A DNA stretch of 30,291 bases from Gnetum montanum (Eukaryota > Streptophyta > Gnetopsida > Gnetales > Gnetaceae). The position numbers and the translations under genes are program-made. A model generated the notes under the pieces. That model made no database searches and was not told the origin of the DNA. It saw nothing but the letters and a program-made list of their open reading frames with translations. Of this stretch, positions 20,269 through 30,291 are shown one piece after another (the stretch's first letter is position 1; each line of letters begins with the position of its first letter). The stretch is from positions 752,721 through 783,011 of the forward strand of contig MNCI01015670.1 in assembly GCA_015680685.1 (NCBI GenBank). The letters are read 5' to 3'.

Positions 20269-20757
20269 CAAACAATATTAACAATACATCTTAGAAGCAT
20301 CTCTATTCTACCTACTATACTATTTTTTTTGTTTAAAAATTTAATAAATCTTGGAACAACCTACTTAGTCATGATAATCATCATTAGATCATATAGTCAA
20401 TATATCATAATCCATCATATAACCCTAGTGTTAGTCCAAAGTACAAGGTATATTCAAATTCAATTATGATCATGAGAAGTTCACAACATAAATAATATTT
20501 GCTAGTGTCATGTTTTCATACCAAAATTATGATGTTTTGGAACTAGGAGTTGTAATTATTGTAAAATGACCATTAATGAAAAGGTACATTGTAATTATGA
20601 GCATGTCTCTTTAGGGAACCTTTGAGGATTTTACCCAAGCAAATTATATTTATAACTTAGAGATCATATTGGCATGGAGTTGCAAAGGCAATAATGGTGA
20701 ATGATAAAAGACTTAGCCACCCCTTCTAGTTGGGTCTAAGCCTTAATATAATAGCAA
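20269..20757. other. AT-rich flank, nothing recognised
   Basis: Stretch between element B and the copia-type remnant. The short open frame ending at 20469 starts inside the B LTR and has no recognisable features. Confidence 0.5.
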
Positions 20758-21518
20758 TGTTGGATTATCTTTAAGGAATAGATGCCAGAGGAATATATCT
20801 TAAGAACGTTTAGAGCATGACCTAAATATACTTATTTAGTTCTAATATTTGCATTAATAAAATTCCTTTTTATTATCTTCTAGATTTCCCATGTCTTGTT
20901 AAATATATAAAATGTTGAATATAGCATATATTTGATGTTTGTCATGACATTTGGAAATAGGATGCTATAAGTGGTATCAAAGCCTATTATGAGCTAGCAT
21001 AAATAAAGAATCAAGAGTGAACTAGGAGTTACAATTTAAGATGAATGATGAACCATTAGTAGAAATGGAATATATTCAAGATGAACCATGAGCATGGAAT
21101 GAGTGATTCAAGGCAAATCATAGCCTATAAGGAATTAGGTACAAGGGATAGATGCCAAAGGAAGATAATCTTAAGAAATTTTAGAGCATGACCTAAATAT
21201 ACTTATTTAATTCTAATATTCACATTAATATAATTATTTTTTATTACCTTCTACATTTCCCATGTCTTGTTAAATATATAAAATGTTGAATATAGCATAT
21301 ATTTGATGTTTGTCATGACATTTGGAAATAGGATGCTATAAGTGGTATCAGAGCCTTTTATGAGCTAGCATAAATAAAGAATCAAGAGTGAACTAGGAGT
21401 CACAATTTAAGATGAATGATGAATCATCAGTAAAAATGGAATATATTCAAGATGAACCATGAGCATGGAATAAGTGATTCAATGCAAATAATAGCCTATA
21501 AAGAATTAGGTACAAGGG
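20758..21518 (+). mobile_element. Copia-type LTR remnant with tandemly duplicated LTR end and tRNA-Met primer site
   Basis: TGTTGGAT at 20758 looks like an LTR start. About 210 bases later, TGGTATCAAAGCC (20972-20984) is a one-mismatch initiator tRNA-Met primer site (TGGTATCAGAGC), as used by many plant copia elements. The block 20777-21147 is repeated directly at 21148-21518 with a period of about 371 bases; the second copy has an exact site, TGGTATCAGAGCC, at 21343-21355. No copia coding domain was found nearby, so this is a fragment. Confidence 0.6.
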
Positions 21519-21663
21519 AAGAACTAATCATTTTGATGAAAATTACATTAAGATTCCTACCTAGTACTTTGACTCCTATAAATATCAATCAATGTTAATT
21601 CTGGTGGACATTAAATGAAAGAGAAACTAGAAAAGCATATCAACTACATGAGATTTTGGGTAA

Positions 21664-22559
21664 TGATGAGTGGAGAATACCCCTACTCTTTAGCATATGA
21701 ATCACTAAGCGTTCACACATGATCCAGTTGAATTCCGTGGATTCTATGTTATCCTATACACCAATCTCTATGAAGTGAACTTGCCCTAATAGTCATTCAT
21801 TGTCATCCCAATTACACTTGTGATATACAAAGGTATGGTTAAGTGTAATCAAGGCATATGATTTTTATTAGTTTTATGTTTTATAATTTGAGTGCTTAAA
21901 ATAAAAGTATGAAGGGAATGAAGTAATTTAATTGCTAATTTAATCTAACTAACTAATGAAGGTCTAATTATTTCTAACATAAGTATTCGGTTCCACTTTC
22001 TATACACAAACTAAACATGTATAACGTTGCTAGGTTACCAAAAATTTAGCGTTACTGGGATTACCAAGTGCCATTTGCATGCTTGAAGTGGTTGTACTTA
22101 TGTGCTTAATTAATTGCTATTTAACCTGGCTAGCTTAATTAATTAATTAGCTTAATTATTGAAAACATTAAGGGAAATTTCATAAAACATTAAATTCATA
22201 AATAAAATATTTAATCTAGCCAAAGTGCTGCAAGGTTTATTGGAAAGCTTTTCTTTATTATTGCATACATTATCGTGCTTAGGGACAACAGTGCTTGAAT
22301 AAAGATCCATACATTCAATGACTCCTACTACAAGCACTTTGGAAAAATATTCTAACTCTAGGAAAGAAAAATTATAAGAGCTCTACTATGCTATGAATAA
22401 TATTTCTTAAAAGTATATGCCCAAGCACTATATTTATAGGCTAGCACACATTTTGCAATATTGGATATTGGACATCATTTCTTGGTCCCCAATATCAGGT
22501 ATATGATATCAGGGCTTCGATATCAAATATATTAGGGCTAGATAAAATACACTTCATCA
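21664..22559 (-). repeat. Element C 3' LTR
   Basis: 896 bp with TGATGAG at 21664 and TTCATCA ending at 22559. On the minus strand TATAAATA lies at 22438-22431, with decayed GATATC units upstream (about 22460-22530). The terminal GAGTGgAGaAtACCCC stretch matches the GGGGTACC..CCACTC end of the A and B LTRs. Five bases outside it read GGTAA; the matching duplication is not in the window. Confidence 0.85.
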
Positions 22560-24560
22560 TACCCTCACGATTGAATGAAAACTCATCCTCAAGTAAAAAA
22601 AAGGAGGAATAAGTCCCTTATAAAATATTGGGAAGGTATGGGATTATTAACTGACATCCAAGCCAACTCAAATGAAACAAATAGATTTTAAGTGCCCAAG
22701 TGTACAGATTTACAATCTTTTACAAAATTGGATGTTCATGATAATAAAATTAACCCTAGCCAAAACTAACATCCAACTCCTCTAGTAGCTGAAAAACGAG
22801 GGAGAAGATTCAATGATCATGAAGGGGCCTCATCACATTATGTTATTGCTAATTCCTTGGTGAAGATAGTCCTACCTCTAGTCTATGATTTCCACTATAA
22901 TCACAACAAAATCACGGATTAGTGTGCCATGTGTAACTTATAGATTTTAGGTACCTTATCTTGTTCGCAGTTACACTTGGCTAGGTCGTGATTATGATGA
23001 ATTGATTTTTTTAATAGCATTAGCAAGAGGACTAAAAATAGGGTGAAATGGATAAGAGATCCATTATTAAATTTTGAAAAGTCCAAATGTAATAAAAGGC
23101 TTGAAGAGGGTTAAAGAATTCACAACAATAAAAAAGAGGATTTCATTAAAAAACATTATGAAGATGCATACAATTGGATGTCATTGATTAGGCACACAAA
23201 AGGATTTGATTGTGAGAATGGCTCATAAAGAACTTAACTAACCAAACCAAAAGGCATGCAGGTGGGTCCTCCCCAAAGTAGGCACATGCCCTTTGTTGCC
23301 CTTGCATATCCTCAAACCAAGGAGTCCACAGGTCCCGTGGGTGATTAATAGTTGCAAAAAGTTAAGTATGAAAACCTAGAAGAAACTACCTAAGAATTTT
23401 AACACATCAAACTAAGACATTGAATAAGGACATGAACGCTAGAAATGAGGTGAGGCATGGAAAGGATAGATGGATGAGAGAGAAAAAGTGAAATGGAGTT
23501 CTTGATTAAGGTCACATGAAGTCCTTGTGAATTTTGTGGTTGAATGACTTGATAAAATCCATCCTTGGTCCAAACCAAAACCAACCACATTCAATTACTT
23601 TGCATCACCACTCTAAGACTAGTCCATTCCCTCAAGACACAAGAGTGCTCACATAGAACAACCATTGATCCTTATTTAAGAAGAAAAGAGAAGAAAGAAC
23701 TGAGAAAGGTCCTTAGTTAGAGGGGACCTTCAGGCACAGGTAACGTCTTTCTAGTTCCATACCTAGTGCTTGTAGCCCATTTATTTTGTCAAAGGGGTAT
23801 GCTTTGAATTCCCATCCTTTTTCTTGAATGAGAACCACATCGTGTAAAGACTTATTGAACTTCCTATTATTAGTCGACACAAAATGGTAAGAAATCCATG
23901 AACACACCCATGCAACTTAGTAAGTAGAAGAGTACAAAGAGTATTGAGTCCCCTTGAAGTCACACCATGTTCAAAACTTTGAATCCTTCCCAAGTTTGAA
24001 AACTACCAAGGTTACAAGTTTGTTAAAGTTTTATTAATGAAAAGGGTCCTCACACTTCCAGAATTGGAAAGACCATATAGTTTGTGGATGGGTGGATGAC
24101 ATGGACTTATTTCTTGTTTCATGAAAAAGAAACCATGTCTTAGTTATCAGTAACAAAATTCAAAGCTAGAATCCAGACACTAACAATCAAATAACTAAAT
24201 AACACATGCTCACATCAAGCAAACCACACTGTACCCAATTAGTAATCAGGCACGTTATTATTTGAACATAATAAGAAAATCACACAAAAATAAAGAAAAA
24301 TATATGAGAAATTGTAAAATATTCAAGAAAAATAAAACATACGAATGATGTTGTAAAAAAAAAATTGGAAAAAATTAATAAACTAAAAACAAAAAGATGT
24401 AAAATAAAGAAGGTGTAAAACAAAATTTGTAAAAATAATAAGGTGTAAAACAAAAATGTGTAAAACCAAAAAGATGATAAATGGAGGAGCCACTTATATG
24501 ATTAGCATGGATGAACATCTTCCCCATGACTAAGTTAGAATGAGGAGATTCACAAAATCA
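22560..24560 (-). other. Element C polypurine tract and 3' untranslated block
   Basis: CATTCAATCGTGAGGGTA (minus strand, 22577-22560) is the decayed polypurine tract. Segments such as GCCTACTTTGGGGAGGACCC (minus, near 23265-23285), the TGTTTTACA-type repeats (minus, about 24357-24475) and a TTAGTCATGGGG copy (minus, near 24523-24534) match A and B in the same order. No gene supported. Confidence 0.75.
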
Positions 24561-24689
24561 AGTGTGGTTGTCCATTCGAGAAGGTGTTGCAAACATTGGC
24601 TTCTTTATATTCATGAAAAGGTTTAATTTGTTGCATGTTGACCAGTTGTTTCTTATCTAGGCTCTCAGGTTTGTAGATCATCATGGCCC

Positions 24690-27570
24690 TAGAAGGAAAG
24701 TTTCAAAAATAATAAAAGGACCTTTCCATAGTGTTTAGAACTTGGTTCATTATGGCACATGTGTGGGGTTCTATTATAGAACCTTATCTCCTAGTTGAAC
24801 TTTGACTTTCCTAATTCTAAGGTCATGGTGCTTTTTGCTAAATACCTTGTGCAACTCATTAGATGATAGGGCCACCAATTGATTTTTGTTTAGCAGGTTG
24901 AGATTCATTAATTTTTCTTTTTATGCTAGACTTAAGTCAAGGTCAAGGTCATAGGTTGTTAAAAGTGTATGAAGCTCAGATTGAATAAGAAGAGTTAGCA
25001 ATTTTCTATACACTAGTTCATAGGGAGAGTAGCCTATAGGGAGCTTCCAGGTGGAGTGGTAGGCCTAGAGGGCATTGTTGAGTTTCATGCTCCAGTCCCT
25101 CCTATATTTGCTAACTATTCTTGTTAAGCTCTTAGTGATTTCCCTATTTGTAACCTCAGCTTGACTATTAGCTTGGGGATGATAAGGTGTTATTAATTTA
25201 TGCTCAAACCCCAAGGGTTGCATGAGATTATGAAAAGTAGTACGTATAAAGTGGGTTCCATTATCAGAAATTAATGCATGTGGCACACCAAACCTATTTA
25301 CAACATTTTGTTATACAAACTGAGTATCAATACAAGATGTACAATCAGTGATGGCTACTTCTTCTATCCATTTTGTATAATAGTCAGTAGTGACAATGAT
25401 GTATGCCTTTTCATTTGACATGGATGTGATGGGACCCATGAAGTCAATGCCCTAGATGTTGAAGGGCTCTAGTGGTTGAATCCACTACTGAGGTTTCTCC
25501 ATACAAGTGATCATATCAACATCATGTTGGCAACATTCACAAGATCTGATAAATTTATGAGCATCCTTGAAATGTGTTGGCCAGTAATATCTTTCCATTA
25601 GGATCTTAATGGATGTGTGTCTCCTTGCATAGTGGTCCCCACAAGGACCCTCATGAGCATCTTAGAGGATGTGTAGTTGATCAACATTAAGGGCATACCA
25701 ACAAACTAGACTATTAGCACACACCTTTTAGATGTGTCTGTTGATCTCCATGAAGCATTTTACCTTGTGAAGAAATTACTATTTCTTTTGGTGGTCCAGC
25801 GCTTGTGGCATATCTTGAGTGAGAAGATAGGTAAGAATGCCATCATACCATTTAGGCTCAGTGGGAAATTGTTTAATTATAGCCCCATCAAAGAGGAGTT
25901 CATTAGGAAATTGATCAAATAATGGGCTTTCCTCTTCTTTGTTGTCCCATCATAACTGAGATAAGTGGTCAGTGATCGAATTCTTAGTTCCCTTTCAGTC
26001 TACCATTATAAGATTTAATTCTTGTAATATCACTAGCCATCATATGATACAAGGGCTTACTATTGGCTTCTTCATTAGGAAGCAAATTGTACTATGGTCT
26101 ATGTGCACGAACACTTTGTATCTAAGCACATAGTGCATGAAATTTTCTAGAGCATACATCAGCACCATTAGTCTTTTTTTTGTGGTGGTGTAGTTTAGTT
26201 GTGCACCCACAATGCTTCAACTTGCATTGTGGATGTAATATGAGTGTTTCTTATTGTCCAATTGTGTAAGCATAGCCCCCAACGTAGAATTTGATGCATC
26301 CATCATGACATGAAATGGTTTGGACCAGTTTGGTGCTTGTAGAATTGGAGTTTTTATGAGTTTTTCCTTTATCTATTGGAATGCATTTTCACATTCCTTT
26401 GTCCAAACAAATAGAGCATCTTTCTTTGTTAGCTCAACTAATGAAATTGCAATATTAGAGAAATTCTCTATGAATCTTTGGTAGTAACCATGTGTCCAAG
26501 GAATGACTAGATATCTTTTATAGTTTATGGTTAACAGGTAATTCCTTAGATGATCCTAATCCTTTTAGGGTCTACCTCAATCCCTACTTGTGAGATTTTG
26601 TGCCCTAACACAATGCTCTCCTAGACCATTAGATGGCTCTTTTGCCAATTAAGCTAAAAATTGGTCTTCACACATCTTTTGAGCACTTTCTCAACATGGT
26701 TTAGGGCTCACTCAAATGTCCATAGGTGGAGAAGTCATCCATGAAGACTTCCACCCTACTACTAATCTGCTACTGAAAAATACTCAAGACTAGGCATTGG
26801 AATGTGGCAGGGACATTGCACAAGCTAAAAGCCATCTTTTGATATGAAAAAGTCCCCCATAGACTCATGAATGTTGTTTTGGCTTAATCCTCTCGCACTA
26901 TTTAGATTTAGTTATAATCACTATAACCATCTAGAAAACTATAATAGCAATGCCCAAAAATGGTGTCCAACACTTGATCAAAAAATGGTAATGGAAAGTG
27001 ATATTTGAATGTTGCCATATTCAATAGTCAAAAATTGATGCAGACCCACCATTTTCCACCTTTCTTTGGCACAATCTCGAGTGGACTAATTCACTCACTA
27101 TTTGCAATGGGATATATAAACCCCACCTTGAGGTGTTGTTTGATTTCCTCTTTGATGATCTTCTTTAATTTGTGGTTTAATCATTGCTATGACTGCCTCT
27201 TTGGCTTCATGGCCGGATCAGTGTAGATACAATGTTGGCATATCCTAAGATCAATCCTTGTGAGTTCAAGATATGACCGAGCAAAGGCTGTTGGCCATTT
27301 GTTAACCACCCTCAACAACATCTATTTCTATTTAGGAGCAAGATTAACATTGATGATTATTGGCTTTTCATTTTTCAAAAATGCATACTCCATTTCAATA
27401 GGTAGAGTTTTCAACTCTAAGGGATCTTGTTTAAAATTTTCAGGGATTTCCAACTCTCCCCAATTAGTATCATCATTTACATCATTAGAGAGTTGGTGAT
27501 GAACTTGATCCAGTTCATCCATGATTTCAATATAGGCACATGTTAGAATCTCAGTAGGTTCCATGCAAAG
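24690..27570 (-). pseudogene. pol: Element C pol: reverse transcriptase, RNase H, integrase (broken)
   Basis: Reverse transcriptase: GFIYPI..SE and IVPKKGG (27115-27045), HFPLPFFDQ and FLDGYS, and the catalytic FMDD at 26745-26734 (FMDDFSTYG). RNase H: ALENFMHYV...VFVHIDHS (about 26160-26093). Integrase: a zinc-binding His/Cys segment ending in SCECCQ (about 25530), GIDFMGP, then the DDE triad with Asp in TTDYYTKW (25385-25383), Asp in ISDNGTHF (25265-25263) and Glu 36 residues later in QAEVTNREI, the canonical D-35-E spacing. A C-terminal KVQLGDKVL segment follows. No chromodomain was seen. Order and motifs fit Athila/Tat-type gypsy elements. Several in-frame stops and frame changes, including stops inside the RT core, make it non-functional. 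It would have copied and integrated element cDNA. Confidence 0.87.
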
Positions 27571-29250
27571 TGTCTTGCTTTCAAGATCCTTGGTCAGCCA
27601 TTGGATGCCCTCTTATTTTGTAGCTGCTATGTACAAGCATTTGCACATTGTGTGCATGTAGAAATGGATGCTCTTTTCATGGATCACATAGTTGCAGCTG
27701 GTATTACTATACATGATGCATGGAAATATCTTCTTCTCAATCTTTCCAAATTCATTCTCATTGGAAATTTCTAGGGAAAGATCTCTTATGCCCATTTTTG
27801 CATCAACAATGCTTAACTAAGCCCTTCCCATAATGATTAGGAAGTGTTCCTTGGAATTGTTAACTTTGATTACCAGGAAATTAGTAGGACAAGACCGTCC
27901 ACAAACAGTGGTCATAATATCTTCTACTAGTCTCAATGGAATAGTGATGGACTGATTAGCCAACTCAAGATAGATGTTGCTATTCTTAAGTGGAGACAAG
28001 TTCTAAGCTTCATACATCTCATGGGAAATTAAATTAATACCAAAACCTAAATATAGAAGAGCCCTGCAATGTTCATTCCTTGTGATTTGAAGGCAAATAA
28101 GGGGACTTATAGGATTACCTAGTTTCCTAAGAAGGTGGTCAACCTTTAGCCAATCAATTAGCACATGGGTTAACATAATGGTATGTACTTTAGGATGTGT
28201 TTAGTTTGAAGGGGACTTGCATAGATTAGATGCATAGGAAGGTGGAAAAGTAGGGTTATAAGCCACAAGTGTATGTGAGGGTTTAGTTGGGCTATTGGTT
28301 CAAAAGAAAGGTCTATTTTGTGATCTAGTTTCCAAACCACTTAGCTAAGGAGATGGTTGTAAGTTAACAGCCCTTGTTGTGTTGTGTTATTGTAGCTAAG
28401 CTAGAATTTCTCCTTGTATTGAGGATGGAGGAACATATGCAGAAGGATGAAGAGGATAATATGGATGTGGGGACTCCCCTTTAGTAGATGGAGAATGAGC
28501 TTTATAATACTCTAAAGGGTAGTAGTAATGTTTAAAGGTGGAGTGATTAGAAGAGTCATGTAGAGAAATGGGTTGTTGAACATAGTATCCATATGAATCT
28601 GGTTGTCAGTAAGGGCACTACTATCTTGGTGGTGGCATCCCCCACAACTATGGATTTTCCCATTACTAGTATTGCTCATACAGTTTTGCTGGAGCTCCAC
28701 TTGAATAGTAGGCTTATTGTTAGTGGAACTACCAAGGGTTGCCTTGAGGATAAGGCAATCTTCTGGGTGCCCACCTCCTTACTAATCTAGGATTGAGCAC
28801 GTACACCCTTGATTCCTACAAGTGTGACACAATGTGACAACATCCCTTGAAATGTTCATAATGGTAGACGTTACACCCATCATCATCATCTAATTTAGTC
28901 TCCACAACTTATACTACTACATCAGCTTTGCCCTTACCCCTTTGATAGGCATGTTCAACTTCTTTACACCTCTTGTTATCACGATCACTACTCTACTCTC
29001 TTAATTCTTCTATGATTTTTAGAGTAGTTTGGAATTTTTCATCCAATGAACCCCATATTTTATCTACCTTGGCTAAAATTTTAGACATATATTTTTGGAT
29101 TGGCAAGGTCTTTCTATTTACCACCTCATCAAGTGGTGACTCCTCCTCATTATCATATAAGCAAACTTTCCTCTTTCTAATGGAAGGATCCCTATTATAT
29201 TCTTCTACAATTTCTCATTTTTAGCTCTTCTTCTTCTTTTGCTACCTACT
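27571..29250 (-). pseudogene. gag-pro: Element C gag-protease, partial and broken
   Basis: Aligns with element A: CLYIAATK (A has CLYVATTK), NLSLEI..N...GKI, LVEDIMTTVCGRSCPTNFLV, IIMGRA, LKNSNIYLELANQSIT. The protease active-site position reads LLYLGFGINLIS, with Tyr (28053-28051) where A has Asp, so the protease would be inactive even without the stops. The Gag end VAKEEEEL...EEYNRDPSIRKRK (about 29245-29170) matches A at 7075-7155 with a frameshift. Upstream Gag is absent because the alignment breaks at about 29250. Confidence 0.82.
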
Positions 29251-29253
29251 ATG

Positions 29254-30291
29254 TGTTGGCGACCGTTTGGGATGCGACCGCCAATGAGTGTCCTCGAGCA
29301 GGATTTAGGTGCCTGCTGGTCTCTGGCAACACCAAGGCCTAGATACCTCCAAATAAACTTAGTAGTTAATGTGAGTATGTGTGTGTGTTGTTGCAGCATG
29401 CGGTTGTGAAATATGAAACGACTGCATTGTGTGTAAACTACAAATGACTTACTTTAAAGAGATTCAGCCAACTTTGCCAAGTATTGCGAGTTGTTGAGAG
29501 TTCCTATTTTGTTCAATTGCCTAGTCTACGCGATCCTTATAACACCTACTTGTAAAAAATAAAATTTTGCAAAAACATTTGAGAACAAATTTGCGAATCT
29601 ACTTCTAATTTTTCCCAGAGAAAGAGATAGTTCCACAAGAAAACTAGAAATAGAGCAAGATTCGATGGAAATAGACAAAAAAGAAAGCAGATTTGCATGG
29701 ACCTCAAATATTTAAACAAGGTAAAATGACATGAGTAAACACTTCACAATAAAGCTATCCCAAATTCAATAACTATGAATTGTTCAAACTTCCAAGGCTC
29801 AAATAAGCAATTTCTTCAAGATAATCCTACTATGCTACCAAACAAATTGCTACGTAAACTACCACGTACGAGACTCCATTTTGGCTAGATAATGGATGTC
29901 AACAATTGCATTCAATAGAACCTTCAAAAGACTTGACAATTTTTGAATGAAATATCATAGATATTCACTTGAAAGATAAAATAAAGCTATTTTGGTCCCA
30001 TCAAAATACCAAAGATTTTTTGAACCCTCTTGACTATTGAATCGTTCAATGGCATGACTACAAGCAGAGGCTCTCTTACAACGATCTTAATAGCAGTTCC
30101 CATATGTTGCACAATAACAAAATTTACTACTAAAATGATCTTAAGGCTTTTAAACACAAGTGCTTATATGGCAAAATTTTAATAGAAATTTCCTATCGGG
30201 CAACAAGAATGATAAGAGCAATCTAAAAATCCCAAAATTACATGCCAAGGATGATACTATCTAAACCACTAGCTAAACAATTTAAACAAAA
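29254..30291. other. Unrecognised sequence, possible nested insertion in element C
   Basis: The homology of C to A and B stops at 29250-29253 and new sequence starts TGTTGGCGACC, compatible with an LTR start of another element. A short GT-rich tract lies near 29370-29385. No coding domain, primer site or second end is visible before the window ends. The short minus-strand frame at 29205-29399 crosses the junction and is not a gene. Confidence 0.45.

Larger units (their letters stand above)
21664..29253 (-). mobile_element. Element C: decayed Athila-like retrotransposon with gag-pro-pol, 5' part not seen
   Basis: Minus-strand element. The 3' LTR at 21664-22559 is followed, going upstream in the element, by polypurine tract, untranslated block, integrase, RNase H, reverse transcriptase, protease and part of Gag. 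Homology to the Gag of A and B stops at about 29250, where unrelated sequence starting TGTTGG begins, so the 5' LTR and N-terminal Gag are outside the window or deleted. It is the only element here with a visible polymerase and is the model for what A and B have lost. Stops and frameshifts are numerous. Confidence 0.85.

Noticed and set aside
24690-27570. Endogenous pararetrovirus or retrovirus-like env in element C
   Set aside because: Integrase with D-35-E spacing, LTRs and polypurine tract identify a gypsy LTR element; no envelope-like or movement-protein frame was found.
28593-29224. Plus-strand open frames of 65 and 83 codons
   Set aside because: They are antisense shadows of the decayed element C Gag.

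Overview
The window looks like nuclear DNA of a seed plant. The evidence is a secreted ribosome-inactivating-protein gene at the left end, LTR retrotransposons primed by plant-type tRNA-Asp and initiator tRNA-Met sites, tRNA-derived SINE remnants, and AT-rich, CpG-poor intergenic DNA. No bacterial, organellar or viral gene layout is visible. I cannot name the species.

Layout. (1) 1-694, minus strand: 5' part of an intron-less ribosome-inactivating protein (RIP) gene that runs off the window, with a TATA box and a G-box upstream. (2) 871-4532: non-coding DNA with SINE/LINE debris, a hairpin, and one copy of a diverged segmental duplication. (3) 4533-11904: element A, a complete Athila-like Ty3/gypsy retrotransposon with 969-bp LTRs and a perfect 5-bp target duplication (CTTGG). 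It carries gag-protease but no reverse transcriptase, RNase H or integrase. It sits inside the second copy of the segmental duplication. (4) 12340-14448: AT-rich DNA without genes. (5) 14449-20268: element B, a related complete element with gag only. (6) 20758-21518: remnant of a copia-type LTR with its tRNA-Met primer site, tandemly duplicated. (7) 21664-29253, minus strand: element C, one LTR plus a decayed gag-pro-pol of the same superfamily, its 5' part apparently interrupted by another insertion at about 29254. (8) 29254-30291: unrecognised sequence.

How they fit together. A, B and C share LTR ends (TGATGAG...CTCATCA), gag, and a roughly 2-kb untranslated block between the coding region and the 3' LTR. 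C still shows a full pol, so A and B read as internal-deletion derivatives: A lost pol, B lost protease and pol. Both would have depended on enzymes supplied by a C-like relative. All three coding regions are now broken. In A the 1,077-codon frame has no frameshift, and nine of its ten premature stops are TAG, which fits C-to-T or G-to-A decay of a methylated, silenced copy. Two structures are not explained by standard annotation: a 13-base motif (TTAGTCATGGGGG) recurring three times in the 3' non-coding half of A and B, the last copy being the polypurine tract, and clusters of GATATC palindromes just upstream of the LTR TATA box.

The only plausible working host gene is the RIP. Its catalytic residues are present, but its 3' end is not in the window.
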